Positions 17,829-26,060 of a stretch of 64,000 nucleotides of DNA are shown here, piece after piece (position 1 is the stretch's first letter; each line of letters begins with the position of its first letter). The translations under genes and the position numbers were made by a program. Source of the DNA: Caulobacter sp. (GTDB lineage Bacteria > Pseudomonadota > Alphaproteobacteria > Caulobacterales > Caulobacteraceae). Location of the stretch: the NCBI GenBank assembly GCA_030645575.1, contig JAUSMJ010000048.1, positions 1 to 64,000 on the forward strand, read 5' to 3'. The notes under the pieces are model-generated. The model saw nothing but the letters and a program-made list of their open reading frames with translations. It made no database searches and was not told where the DNA came from.

Positions 17829-18452
17829 ATGGGCAGGAAGGCCCGCATCGTCGCGCCGGGGGTTCCGCACCATGTGACCCAGCGCGGCAACCGGCGTCAG
17901 GCGACCTTCCTGCGCGCGGCGGACTATCTGTCCTACCTCCAGCTGGCCGGCGAGGCGTTCGCCGAGGCCGGGGTCCAGGTCTGGTGCTGGTGTCTGATGC
18001 CCAACCACGTGCATCTGATCGCCACCCCGCCGGACGAGGGCGCGCTGGCCAGGGCCGTCGGCCTGACCCATTTGCGCTACACCCGGCTGATCAACGGCCG
18101 CGAGCGCTGGACGGGCTACCTGTGGCAGGGCCGGTTCGCCTCGTTCCCGATGGACGAGGACTATCTGCGGCAGTGCGTGCGTTACGTCGGCCTGAACCCG
18201 GTTCGCGCCGGTCTTGTCGAGCGCGCGGTCGACTGGCCGTGGTCGAGCGTGCGGGCGCATCTTGGGCGGGGAACCGATCCGCTGCTGACGCCGGGGCCGG
18301 TGGCGACGCTGCTCGGCGACGGGGCGGACGGCTTCTTCGACGTCGATCTGGCCGAGGAGGCGCAACGCAAACTGCGCAGGGCGTGCCGCAGCGGCCGGCC
18401 GCTTGGCGCGGCGGACTGGGTCAAGGCGCTGGATCGGGCGCCGGGCAATTGA
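17829..18452 (+). CDS. REP-associated tyrosine transposase (RAYT, IS200/IS605-like Y1 family)
   Basis: A 207-residue HUH single-strand transposase. The HUH metal motif is NHVH (His 60, His 62) within WCWCLMPNHVHLIATPPDEG, and the conserved RAYT segment QCVRYVGLNPVRAGLVERAVDWPWSS follows, with the likely nucleophile Tyr at about 119. The N-terminus GVPHHVTQRGNRRQ is also typical. The ATG at 17829 has GGAGG before it; an earlier GTG would lie in the promoter. REP copies stand at its 5' side (17669-17744) and right after its stop (18454-18488), the hallmark of RAYT loci. The gene looks intact. Confidence 0.93.
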   Translation: MGRKARIVAPGVPHHVTQRGNRRQATFLRAADYLSYLQLAGEAFAEAGVQVWCWCLMPNHVHLIATPPDEGALARAVGLTHLRYTRLINGRERWTGYLWQGRFASFPMDEDYLRQCVRYVGLNPVRAGLVERAVDWPWSSVRAHLGRGTDPLLTPGPVATLLGDGADGFFDVDLAEEAQRKLRRACRSGRPLGAADWVKALDRAPGN

Positions 18453-18453
18453 C

Positions 18454-18488
18454 GGGGACACGTACCGGCTTCGCCGGAACATGTCCCC
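18454..18488 (+). repeat. REP palindrome (RAYT family), locus C
   Basis: GGGGACACGTACCGGC, loop TTC, GCCGGAACATGTCCCC. It starts one base after the RAYT stop codon and ends 7 bases before the stop of the convergent dehydrogenase gene, so it may also act as a shared terminator-like stem. Confidence 0.92.
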
Positions 18489-18494
18489 GGCGCC

Positions 18495-19481
18495 CTACAG
18501 CATCGCCGGGATAACCCGGTCAGGCGGCCTGTGCCCGTCCATGAAGGTCTTGATGTTGACGATGACCTTCTCGCCCATGTCAATGCGGCCCTCGACCGTG
18601 GCCGAGCCCATGTGCGGCAGCAGGACCACGTTGGGCAGCTTGAGCAGCTTGGGATTGATCGCCGGCTCGTGCTCGTAGACGTCCAGGCCGGCGCCGGCGA
18701 TCTCGCCGCGGGCCAGCATGTTGGCCAGGGCGCCCTCGTCGATGACCTCGCCGCGGGCGGTGTTGACGATCACGGCGGTCGGCTGCAGCAGCTTCAGCCG
18801 GCGGGCCGACAGCAGGTGGTAGGTGGCCGGGGTGTGCGGGCAGTTGATGGAGACGATGTCCATCCGCGCCAGCATCTGGTCCAGGCTCTCCCAGTAGGTC
18901 GCCTCCAGCTCCTCGGCCACGCGCGGGCTGACGGGTTTGCGGTTGTGATAGTGGATCGACAGGCCGAAGGCCTTGCCGCGTCGGGCCAGGGCCTGGCCGA
19001 TGCGGCCCATGCCGATGATGCCCAGCCGCTTGCCCCACAGGCGGCGGCCCAGCATCCAGGTCGGCGACCAGCCCTGGAAGCCGCCGGTCTGCACGACGTT
19101 GGCGCCTTCGACGATGCGCCGGGTCGAGGCCATGATCAGGCTCATGGTCAGGTCGGCCGTGTCCTCGGTCAGCACGCCCGGGGTGTTGGTGACGATGACG
19201 CCGCGCTGGTTGGCGGTGGTCACGTCGATGTTATCGACCCCGGCCCCGAAATTGGCGATCAGCTTCAGCCGGTCGCCGGCCCGCGACAGCAGGCGCGAGT
19301 CCAGCCGGTCGGTGATGGTCGGCACCAGAACGTCGCAGCGACTCATGGCCTCGACCAGCTCGTCGGGCGACATGGGGTGGTCATCGACATTGAGTTCGGT
19401 GTCGAAAAGCTCCCGCATCCGGGTTTCCACCGGATCGGGCAGCTTGCGCGTGACGATGACTTTCGGCTTCTTGGCGGCCAT
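18495..19481 (-). CDS. 2-hydroxyacid dehydrogenase (glyoxylate/hydroxypyruvate reductase type)
   Basis: NAD(P)-dependent D-2-hydroxyacid dehydrogenase, 328 residues from ATG 19479-19481 (MAAKKPKVIVTRKLPDPVE). The Rossmann motif is GIIGMGRIGQALARRGKAFG, and the catalytic triad appears in order: Arg in VNTARGEVIDEGAL, Glu in DVYEHEPAINP and His in VLLPHMGSAT. The sequence style fits GyaR-type glyoxylate reductases. A longer in-frame upstream extension has Pro/Arg-rich sequence and is rejected. It is divergent from the SH3 lipoprotein gene. Confidence 0.9.
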   Translation of the reverse strand: MAAKKPKVIVTRKLPDPVETRMRELFDTELNVDDHPMSPDELVEAMSRCDVLVPTITDRLDSRLLSRAGDRLKLIANFGAGVDNIDVTTANQRGVIVTNTPGVLTEDTADLTMSLIMASTRRIVEGANVVQTGGFQGWSPTWMLGRRLWGKRLGIIGMGRIGQALARRGKAFGLSIHYHNRKPVSPRVAEELEATYWESLDQMLARMDIVSINCPHTPATYHLLSARRLKLLQPTAVIVNTARGEVIDEGALANMLARGEIAGAGLDVYEHEPAINPKLLKLPNVVLLPHMGSATVEGRIDMGEKVIVNIKTFMDGHRPPDRVIPAML

Positions 19482-19590
19482 GGACGCTTTCGATAACGGC
19501 GTTGGCCCCTCGGGGGGTCGTCGCACCCTTAGCAAAGGCCCGGCGGGGGGCCAAGCGAAGCTGCGACTTCCGAGGGCCACAGATTGGTCA

Positions 19591-20103
19591 TTGCCGACAA
19601 AGTTGGCGGTCCTGGCGGCCGTTCTGGCCCTCGCCGGCTGCGGTGGGCGGGGCGCGCAGGTCTGCGACACGCCCTCGGGCCTGCCCGTGCCGCGCTTCGT
19701 CTCGCTGAAGTTCGGCGAGGTCTACGCCCGCAAGGGGCCGGGCGAGGATCACCGCATCCTGTGGGTCTGGCGCTCGAGGGGCATGCCGCTGGAGGTGGTC
19801 GCCGAGACCAGCGACTGGCGGCGCGTGCGCGGGCCGGACGGCGCGCTGGCCTGGGCCCACAAGCGCGGACTGGACGGCCGGCTGACGGTCATGCGCGTCA
19901 AGCCCGGACAGCTGCCCATGCGCGCCGCGCCGAAGGCCGACGCGCGGGTGGTCGCCTATCTGGCGCCCAGCGCCGTCGCCGCGCTCGACCAGAGCGAGGG
20001 CGGCTGGCGGCGGATCAAGGCCTCGGGCGAGGCCGGCTGGGTCCCGGCCGGCGAGGTCTGGGGCGCCGGCGCGCCCACACCCTGCCGTCCGCGCGAAGAT
20101 TGA
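19591..20103 (+). CDS. SH3-domain lipoprotein
   Basis: A 170-residue protein starting at TTG 19591 (MPTKLAVLAAVLALAGC), which gives a short signal peptide ending in the lipobox LALAGC. After it come two bacterial SH3-like repeats: FVSLKFGEVYARKGPGEDHRILW...DWRRVRGPDGALAWAHKRGL and MRVKPGQLPMRAAPKADARVVAYLAPSAVAALDQSEGGWRRIKASGEAGWVPAGEVWG. This is the layout of alphaproteobacterial SH3 proteins thought to bind cell wall. No ATG fits in frame, so the TTG start is inferred from the signal peptide. It precedes fabA by 68 bp. Confidence 0.82.
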   Translation: MPTKLAVLAAVLALAGCGGRGAQVCDTPSGLPVPRFVSLKFGEVYARKGPGEDHRILWVWRSRGMPLEVVAETSDWRRVRGPDGALAWAHKRGLDGRLTVMRVKPGQLPMRAAPKADARVVAYLAPSAVAALDQSEGGWRRIKASGEAGWVPAGEVWGAGAPTPCRPRED

Positions 20104-20171
20104 GGCGGCCAGCCCCCCGTGATAACCCCACGCCAGTCCAGCCGCCCGGCGCGGCGATTTACCGGTGACGC

Positions 20172-20696
20172 ATGACCAAGACGCCCCCGCCGCCGATGGC
20201 GCAGTCCAGCTACAGCTATGACGATCTGATCGCCTGCGGCCGTGACGAGACCTTCGGCCCCGGTAATGCGCAGCTGCCCATGCCGCCGATGCTGATGTTC
20301 GACCGCATCACCAGCATCACCGCCGACGGCGGCGCCCACGGCAAGGGCATGGTGGAAGCCGAGCTGGATATCCATCCGGACCTCTGGTTCTTCGCCTGTC
20401 ACTTCCACAATGACCCGGTGATGCCCGGCTGTCTCGGCCTGGACGCCATGTGGCAGCTGGTCGGCTTCTACCTGGGCTGGATCGGCGGCCCGGGCCGTGG
20501 CCGCGCCCTGGGCGTGGGCGAGGTGAAGTTCTCCGGCGAAGTGACGCCGGATGTGAAGAAGGTTGTCTACCGCGTCGAGCTCAAGCGGGTGATCAATCGC
20601 CGGCTCGTTATGGGCATAGGCGACGGGGTGCTCGAAGCCGACGGCAAGCCTATCTATGAGGCGAAGGACCTTCGCGTCGGTCTCTACGCGAAATAG
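20172..20696 (+). CDS. fabA: 3-hydroxydecanoyl-ACP dehydratase/isomerase
   Basis: Introduces the cis double bond of unsaturated fatty acids at the C10 stage. The 174-residue protein carries the hotdog-fold active site [25 protein letters not shown], with the catalytic His 77 and Asp 91 in the positions of E. coli His70/Asp84. It is followed by fabB, as is usual, and the pair commits carbon to the unsaturated branch. Confidence 0.97.
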   Translation: MTKTPPPPMAQSSYSYDDLIACGRDETFGPGNAQLPMPPMLMFDRITSITADGGAHGKGMVEAELDIHPDLWFFACHFHNDPVMPGCLGLDAMWQLVGFYLGWIGGPGRGRALGVGEVKFSGEVTPDVKKVVYRVELKRVINRRLVMGIGDGVLEADGKPIYEAKDLRVGLYAK

Positions 20697-20767
20697 CCGG
20701 GCGGAGAACCGGACCTGCACGGATCGGTCCCAACAGGACGGATCGGGGAAGAGCCTAAGGAGTCAAA

Positions 20768-21979
20768 ATGCGTCGCGTAGCCGTCACCGGCATCGGTATC
20801 GTGTCCTCGATCGGCGCCAACGCCAACGAGGTGGTCGCGTCCCTGCGGGAGGCGAAGTCGGGCGTGAAGTTCGCCCAGTCCTACGCGGACCTGGGCTTCC
20901 GCTGCCAGGTCGAGGCGGCGCCTGACTGCGACTGGCAGTCCATCGTCGATCGGCGGGCGGCCCGCTTCCTGGCCGAGGGCACGGGTTGGGCCCATGTGGC
21001 CATGGAGCAGGCGATCGCCGACTCGGGGCTGGAGGAAGGCGAGGTCTCCAACGACCGCACCGGCCTGATCGTCGGCGCCGGCGGCCCGTCCACCAAAGCC
21101 ATCGTCGAGGCCGCGGCGATCACGCGGGAGAAGGGCCCCAAGCGCATCGGTCCGTTCGCCGTGCCCAAGGCCATGAGCTCGGGCCCCTCGGCGACCCTGG
21201 CCACCTGGTTCAAGATTCGCGGGCTCAACTTCTCGATCAGCTCCGCCTGCGCCACCTCCACCCACTGCATCGGCACGGCCTACGAGCAGATCCTGATGGG
21301 CAAGCAGGACGTGGTCTTCGCCGGCGGGACCGAGGAGCTCGACTGGACCCTGTCGAACATGTTCGACGCCATGGGCGCCATGAGCAGCAACTTCAACGAC
21401 CGCCCCGCCGTGGCCAGCCGCGCCTATGACCTGAACCGCGACGGCTTCGTCATCGCTGGCGGCGCCGGCATCGTGGTGCTGGAAGAGATGGACCGGGCCA
21501 GGGCGCGCGGCGCGAAAATCTACGGCGAGATCGTCGGCTACGCGGCCAATTCGGACGGCTATGACATGGTCGCCCCGTCCGGCGAGGGCGCGGCCCGCTG
21601 CATGGCCCTGGCCATCGACGGCGCGGGCGGCCGGACCATCGACTATCTCAACCCGCATGGCACCTCCACGCCGGTCGGCGACCTGAAGGAGATGGAGGCG
21701 GTGCGGCAGGTGTTCGGCGGCAAGGCCCCGGCCATCTCCTCGACCAAGTCCCTGACTGGCCACAGCCTGGGCGCCGCCGGCGCGCAGGAGGCGATCTACA
21801 GCCTGCTGATGCTGAACAACGGCTTCCTCGCCGAGAGCGCCAACATCGAAACCCTCGACCCCGCCTTCGAGGACCTGCCGATCCTGCGCAAGCGCGAGGA
21901 CCGCCAGGTCGAGACGGTAATGTCCAACAGCTTCGGCTTCGGCGGCACCAACGGCTGCCTGGTGATGGCGCGAGTCTAG
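20768..21979 (+). CDS. fabB: 3-oxoacyl-ACP synthase I
   Basis: Condensing enzyme needed with FabA for unsaturated fatty acids. The 403-residue thiolase-fold protein has the Cys-His-His triad: Cys 161 in [12 protein letters not shown], His in [11 protein letters not shown] and His in [16 protein letters not shown]. The C-terminal [13 protein letters not shown] completes the family pattern. Start ATG has TAAGGAG nine bases upstream. Only 35 bp separate it from an unrelated DUF3800 gene that splits it from fabI. Confidence 0.97.
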   Translation: MRRVAVTGIGIVSSIGANANEVVASLREAKSGVKFAQSYADLGFRCQVEAAPDCDWQSIVDRRAARFLAEGTGWAHVAMEQAIADSGLEEGEVSNDRTGLIVGAGGPSTKAIVEAAAITREKGPKRIGPFAVPKAMSSGPSATLATWFKIRGLNFSISSACATSTHCIGTAYEQILMGKQDVVFAGGTEELDWTLSNMFDAMGAMSSNFNDRPAVASRAYDLNRDGFVIAGGAGIVVLEEMDRARARGAKIYGEIVGYAANSDGYDMVAPSGEGAARCMALAIDGAGGRTIDYLNPHGTSTPVGDLKEMEAVRQVFGGKAPAISSTKSLTGHSLGAAGAQEAIYSLLMLNNGFLAESANIETLDPAFEDLPILRKREDRQVETVMSNSFGFGGTNGCLVMARV

Positions 21980-22014
21980 GCAACCTCTGATTTGGGTGTA
22001 GCATCCTGAATCCC

Positions 22015-22746
22015 ATGGTGGAGTTCAGCGACTACATCGTCTTTGCGGACGAGAGCGGGGATCACGGATTGGAGGCCTTTTCAGCTTCCTTTCCGGTGTT
22101 CGTCCTCGCCTTCACTCTGGTGAACAAGGCCGCCTATGTAGGCTCCATCGTACCTTCGCTACAGCAACTCAAGCTGGACTTCTTCGGGCACGATCAGGTC
22201 GTCCTTCACGAGCGGGATATCAGGCGTCAGCAGCATCCGTTCGGCTTTCTGAGAACCGACGCGACGCTTCGTGACAGGTTTCTTGAGCGGTTGAACGAAA
22301 CAGTCGCCGCCGCTGAGTTCGAGCTCGTCTGTTCGGTGATTCACAAGGAGCGACTGAAGGCGAGGTATGCGACGCCCTGGAACCCCTATGAAATAGCTCT
22401 GCTGTTTTGCATGGAAAGGGTTCGGGAGCGCCTGCTCGCGCTGGGACAGAGGGGTCGCAAAGTCCACGTCATCTTCGAAAGCCGCGGCAAGGCGGAGGAC
22501 GCTTCCCTGGTTTCGGCGTTCCGTCGCCTGGCCACCACCCACTCTGGCTGGGGATTCAAGAAGGTGGATTTCTCAGTCTGTGAATGGGAACCGCTCATTG
22601 TACCCAAGAGCGTGAACTCTTCGGGTCTCCAACTGGCCGACCTGGCGGCTCGGCCCGTTGGCCTGCACAGCATGAGACCAAGCCAGTCCAATCGCGCGTT
22701 TGATGTCCTTCGCCCCAAACTGAAGGCTCTGAAGGCGTTCCCCTGA
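22015..22746 (+). CDS. DUF3800 family protein
   Basis: A 243-residue protein with the DUF3800 signature: an N-terminal strand YIVFADESGDHG, central ESRGKAEDASL and a C-terminal SSGLQLADLAARPVGLH. The conserved acidic residues (D-E-S-G-D, E of ESRG, D of QLADL) recall an RNase H-like nuclease fold, but no activity is established for the family. DUF3800 genes are common on mobile and defence islands. The codon use and base composition look less GC-rich than its fab neighbours, and it interrupts the fabA-fabB-fabI order, so it was probably acquired. Confidence 0.9.
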   Translation: MVEFSDYIVFADESGDHGLEAFSASFPVFVLAFTLVNKAAYVGSIVPSLQQLKLDFFGHDQVVLHERDIRRQQHPFGFLRTDATLRDRFLERLNETVAAAEFELVCSVIHKERLKARYATPWNPYEIALLFCMERVRERLLALGQRGRKVHVIFESRGKAEDASLVSAFRRLATTHSGWGFKKVDFSVCEWEPLIVPKSVNSSGLQLADLAARPVGLHSMRPSQSNRAFDVLRPKLKALKAFP

Positions 22747-22977
22747 AAGCAGAAGGGCCCCCGAGAAACCCCAGGAGCCCAACGCCGACCGAGAAAAGCC
22801 CAGTCCATTTAATTCAACGATACTCCGAGGGCCGAATTCGTCAAGAAAATTCTCGTTTTGTTCCATTGACTCGCGGGGCGTTTGGAGTCCGCGAGGTCCG
22901 GCTCGCCCGCATCAGAAGCCTTGCGTCGTCTGGCTTCGGCGGTCAAAACCAGCCGGAAACAACGCGAGGCGCGCCAC
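22747..22977. other. AT-richer gap before fabI
   Basis: This 231-bp stretch between DUF3800 and fabI is markedly richer in A/T than its surroundings around 22800-22865. A small inverted repeat CTCGCGG (22870-22876) / CCGCGAG (22889-22895) follows TTGACT. No gene is seen. It probably carries the 3' edge of the inserted DNA and a promoter for fabI. Confidence 0.4.
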
Positions 22978-23796
22978 ATGGCCGACGACTACAGCTTCCC
23001 CAAGGGCGACCTGATGAAGGGCAAGAAGGCCCTGATCACCGGGGTGGCGAACCACAATTCGATCGCCTGGGGCATCGCCTCGCAGCTGGCGGCCCAGGGC
23101 GCGGAGCTGGCCTTCGCCTACATGCCGGACATGGAAAAGCGCGTCCGGCCGCTGGGCGAGAGCATCGGGGTCAAGACCTTCGTGCCGATGGAGGTCACCG
23201 ATGACGCCTCGATGGACGCCGCCTTCGCCCAGATTGAAAAGGAAATGGGCGCGCTCGACGCCTTCCTCCATTCGATCGCCTTCGCCAACAAGGATGAACT
23301 GAAGGGCTCGTTTGTCGAGAACACCACCCGCGAGGGCTTCCTGCGGGCGATGAACATCTCGGCCTTCAGCTTCGTCGACTGCGCCAAACGCGCGTCGGCG
23401 CTGATGCCGAATGGCGGGTCGATGGTCACCATGACCTATCTCGGCGCCGAGCGGGTCATCCCCAATTACAACACCATGGGCGTGGCCAAGGCCGCGCTGG
23501 AGGCCGCGACCCGCTATATCGCCCGCGACCTGGGGCCCAGGGGCATCCGGGCCAACGCCATCTCGGCCGGGGCCATGCGCACCCTGTCGCTGGCCGGCAT
23601 CTCGGGCGGCCGGGGCATGATCAGCCAGGGCCGCGCCTTCAGCGCCCTGAAGGAGGACACCTCGATGGAGGGGGTCGCCGGGGCGGCGCTGTGGCTGCTG
23701 TCGGATCTGGGCCGTTCGACCACGGGCGAGGTGGTCCACGTCGACGCGGGCTTCCACATGATCGGCCTGCCGGACGGCGAGCCCGCCGAGGGCTGA
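22978..23796 (+). CDS. fabI: Enoyl-ACP reductase (NADH)
   Basis: Last step of each fatty-acid elongation cycle and the target of triclosan-type inhibitors. The 272-residue SDR protein begins MADDYSFPKGDLMKGKKALITGVANHNSIAWG and holds the FabI Tyr-Tyr-Lys set: Tyr 154, Tyr 164 and Lys 171 in TYLGAERVIPNYNTMGVAKAALEA. The ATG at 22978 is chosen because the upstream in-frame stretch is not FabI-like. In many alphaproteobacteria it directly follows fabB; here DUF3800 intervenes. Confidence 0.96.
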   Translation: MADDYSFPKGDLMKGKKALITGVANHNSIAWGIASQLAAQGAELAFAYMPDMEKRVRPLGESIGVKTFVPMEVTDDASMDAAFAQIEKEMGALDAFLHSIAFANKDELKGSFVENTTREGFLRAMNISAFSFVDCAKRASALMPNGGSMVTMTYLGAERVIPNYNTMGVAKAALEAATRYIARDLGPRGIRANAISAGAMRTLSLAGISGGRGMISQGRAFSALKEDTSMEGVAGAALWLLSDLGRSTTGEVVHVDAGFHMIGLPDGEPAEG

Positions 23797-23815
23797 GCTC
23801 CGCCGGCCCGGCGAC

Positions 23816-24421
23816 TCAGGGGGCGTAGGCCCGCATGAAGACCCGCACCGCTTCGGTGGCGATCGCCTCGACTTCGTCCTCGGCCAGGTCGGGGGCGATG
23901 TTGAGCAGCGCCTTGGTCTGGCGGTGGCCCAGCACCATGCCGCCGAAGAACTCCGCCGCCTGCAGCGGATGGTCGATACGCAGCCGTCCAGCCAGGGTCT
24001 CGACTTCCAGGAACCGGGCCAGCTGGGCGCGTGAATGTTTGGGCCCGGCCTCGAACACCTCGCGGGCGAGCTCGGGCATCTCGCCAGAGCCCTGGATCGT
24101 CACCCGCATCAGGGCGTAGCTGCGATTGTTGACCACCGACAACAGGGTCCTGGCATAGGCCGTGAGGGTTTCTTCCGGCCGATCCTCGGCCCCGGCCTCG
24201 CGCAGGGGCGCGGTAATGCTGTTGACGCGCCGCTCGACCAGGGCCCGGACCAGTTCGGCCTTGCAGCCATAGTGGTTGTAGACCGTCTGTTTCGAGACCC
24301 TGGCCCGGCGGGCGATCTCCTCCATCGGCGCGGACAGGCCCCGTTCGCCCAGCACCTCGGAGGCGGCGTCGAGGATGGCTTCGCTCTTGGCGACGTCGAT
24401 CTGTCCGACGAGACGGGGCAT
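23816..24421 (-). CDS. TetR family transcriptional regulator
   Basis: A 201-residue repressor. The N-terminal helix-turn-helix reads ILDAASEVLGERGLSAPMEEIARRARVSKQTVYNHYGCKAELVRALVERR, typical of TetR/AcrR; the rest is the effector-binding domain (TetR_C style, AEFFGGMVLGHRQTK). It begins 1 bp after emrB, so it is the third gene of an emrA-emrB-tetR unit and likely represses it. A candidate operator is the palindrome at 27258-27273 before emrA. Confidence 0.93.
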   Translation of the reverse strand: MPRLVGQIDVAKSEAILDAASEVLGERGLSAPMEEIARRARVSKQTVYNHYGCKAELVRALVERRVNSITAPLREAGAEDRPEETLTAYARTLLSVVNNRSYALMRVTIQGSGEMPELAREVFEAGPKHSRAQLARFLEVETLAGRLRIDHPLQAAEFFGGMVLGHRQTKALLNIAPDLAEDEVEAIATEAVRVFMRAYAP

Positions 24422-24422
24422 G

Positions 24423-26048
24423 TCAGTGGCCTCCGCCGGCGCCGGGCGCCGGTTGTGGGGTCCTCGCGGGACTGGCGAACATGGCCAGCACGGCCGCCGC
24501 CGCCAGCCCGACGGCCAGCATGGCGAAGGCGTCGCCGAAGGCCATCACCGCCGCGTCCCGATGCAGCAGCATGCTGAAGGCCTTGCGCCCGGCGCCCTCG
24601 GGGTCGGCGACGCCCAGCTGCGCCATCCGGGCGGTCAGGCCGGCGATCATCGCCTGGCTCTGGGCGCTGGCGCTGCTGACGGCGGTGGACAGGTCCATGA
24701 AATGGCGGGCGGTCTGCTGGGTCAGGGCCGTGGACAGGAAGGCCAGGCCCAGGGCGCCGCCAACGTTGCGGGTCAGGTTCACCAGGGCCGAGGCGTCCTT
24801 CATCATCGAGATCGGGATGGTGCTGACGGTCATCTGCTGGCTGGCGATCATGGCGATCATCACCCCCGCGGCGCGGATGGCCTGCAGCAGGGCGAACTCC
24901 GCGAACCCCCAGTTGGCGGTCACCGCGTGGCCCAGGCCGGTCCCGTAGGCGGCGAGGCCGAAGCCGACCACCATGCCGATCCGCGGGTCGAACTTGCGCA
25001 CGATGCCGCCGGCGATGGGGCCGGTCAGGAACATGGTCAGGCCGGAGATCAGCATGGTCGTGCCGGTCTCGGCCGCCGAGTAACGACGGATCTGGGCCAG
25101 GAACAGCGGCAGCACGAAGGTGCCGCCATAGAGGCTCATGCCCGAGACCAGGGTCATGATGATGCCGAGCGTGAAGTTGCGGTCCCTGAACGGCTTCAGC
25201 GACACGATGGGCTGGTAATAGGTCAGCTGTCGCCAGATGAAGGCGCTGAAGGTCACCACGCCCAGCACGGTCAGCCACAGGATGGCGTCGTCCTGGAACC
25301 AGCTGTTCTCGGAGCCCTCCTCGATCACGTACTGGATGCTCAGCAGGCCGATCGCCATCGCCGCCAGCCCCCACCAGTCGACGCCCCTGGCCAGCCGCGG
25401 GTCGCCCTTGTCGAAGTCGGCGTAGCGCCAGACCAGGAACAGGGCCAGCAGGCCCGGCGGCACATTGACGAAGAACAGCCAGCGCCAGCTGGTCAGCTCG
25501 GTCAGATGGCCGCCCAGGGTCGGTCCCACGGTCGGCGCCAGGGTCACGATCAGGCCGACGACGACATTGGCGGTCACGCGGCGCTCGGGCGGAAAGACGG
25601 TGAAGGCGGTCGAGAACACGGCCGGGATCATCGCCCCGCCGGCCAGCCCCTGAATGGCCCGCATGACGATCATCGCCTCGATGCTGCTCGTCAGGCCGGT
25701 GCCGATGCTGCTGACGATGAAGGCGATGCAGGCGCCCATGAAGAACTTCTGCGTCCCCCACATCCGGCTCAGATAGGCCGTGAGCGGCATGATCACGACC
25801 TCGGCCAGCAGGTAGACGGTCTGGACCCAGCTCATCTCGTCGGTGCTGGCGCCCACGCCGGCCTGGATCTGCCCAAGTGAGGCGGCCACGACCTGGATGT
25901 CGAGAATGGCCATGAACTGGCCGATGATCATCCCGCCGAAGCCGAGGAAGACCATGTACCAGGGCATGACGGAGCCGTCCGCCTTGACCAGGCCGCTGAC
26001 CGGCTGGACGGCTTTGACGCCGGTCATCGGCAGGGCCGCGTCGGTCAT
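24423..26048 (-). CDS. emrB: DHA2-family MFS multidrug efflux pump (EmrB-like)
   Basis: A 541-residue inner-membrane transporter with 14 predicted helices. It shows the family motifs: FMAILDIQVVAASLGQIQAGVGASTDEMSWVQTVYLLAE near the N-terminus, LSRMWGTQKFFM, the antiporter motif in GLAGGAMIPAVFSTAF, and APTVGPTLGGHLTELTSWRWLFFVNVPPG. It works with EmrA (next gene upstream, 12 bp away) and an outer-membrane channel not found in the window. The tetR gene follows at once. Confidence 0.94.
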   Translation of the reverse strand: MTDAALPMTGVKAVQPVSGLVKADGSVMPWYMVFLGFGGMIIGQFMAILDIQVVAASLGQIQAGVGASTDEMSWVQTVYLLAEVVIMPLTAYLSRMWGTQKFFMGACIAFIVSSIGTGLTSSIEAMIVMRAIQGLAGGAMIPAVFSTAFTVFPPERRVTANVVVGLIVTLAPTVGPTLGGHLTELTSWRWLFFVNVPPGLLALFLVWRYADFDKGDPRLARGVDWWGLAAMAIGLLSIQYVIEEGSENSWFQDDAILWLTVLGVVTFSAFIWRQLTYYQPIVSLKPFRDRNFTLGIIMTLVSGMSLYGGTFVLPLFLAQIRRYSAAETGTTMLISGLTMFLTGPIAGGIVRKFDPRIGMVVGFGLAAYGTGLGHAVTANWGFAEFALLQAIRAAGVMIAMIASQQMTVSTIPISMMKDASALVNLTRNVGGALGLAFLSTALTQQTARHFMDLSTAVSSASAQSQAMIAGLTARMAQLGVADPEGAGRKAFSMLLHRDAAVMAFGDAFAMLAVGLAAAAVLAMFASPARTPQPAPGAGGGH

Positions 26049-26060
26049 GGCGCGGCGCGC

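Noticed and set aside
16827-18488. A CRISPR array, because of repeats at near intervals
   Set aside because: Repeats are palindromic, inverted to each other and irregularly spaced, and no cas gene is near; they are REPs beside a RAYT.
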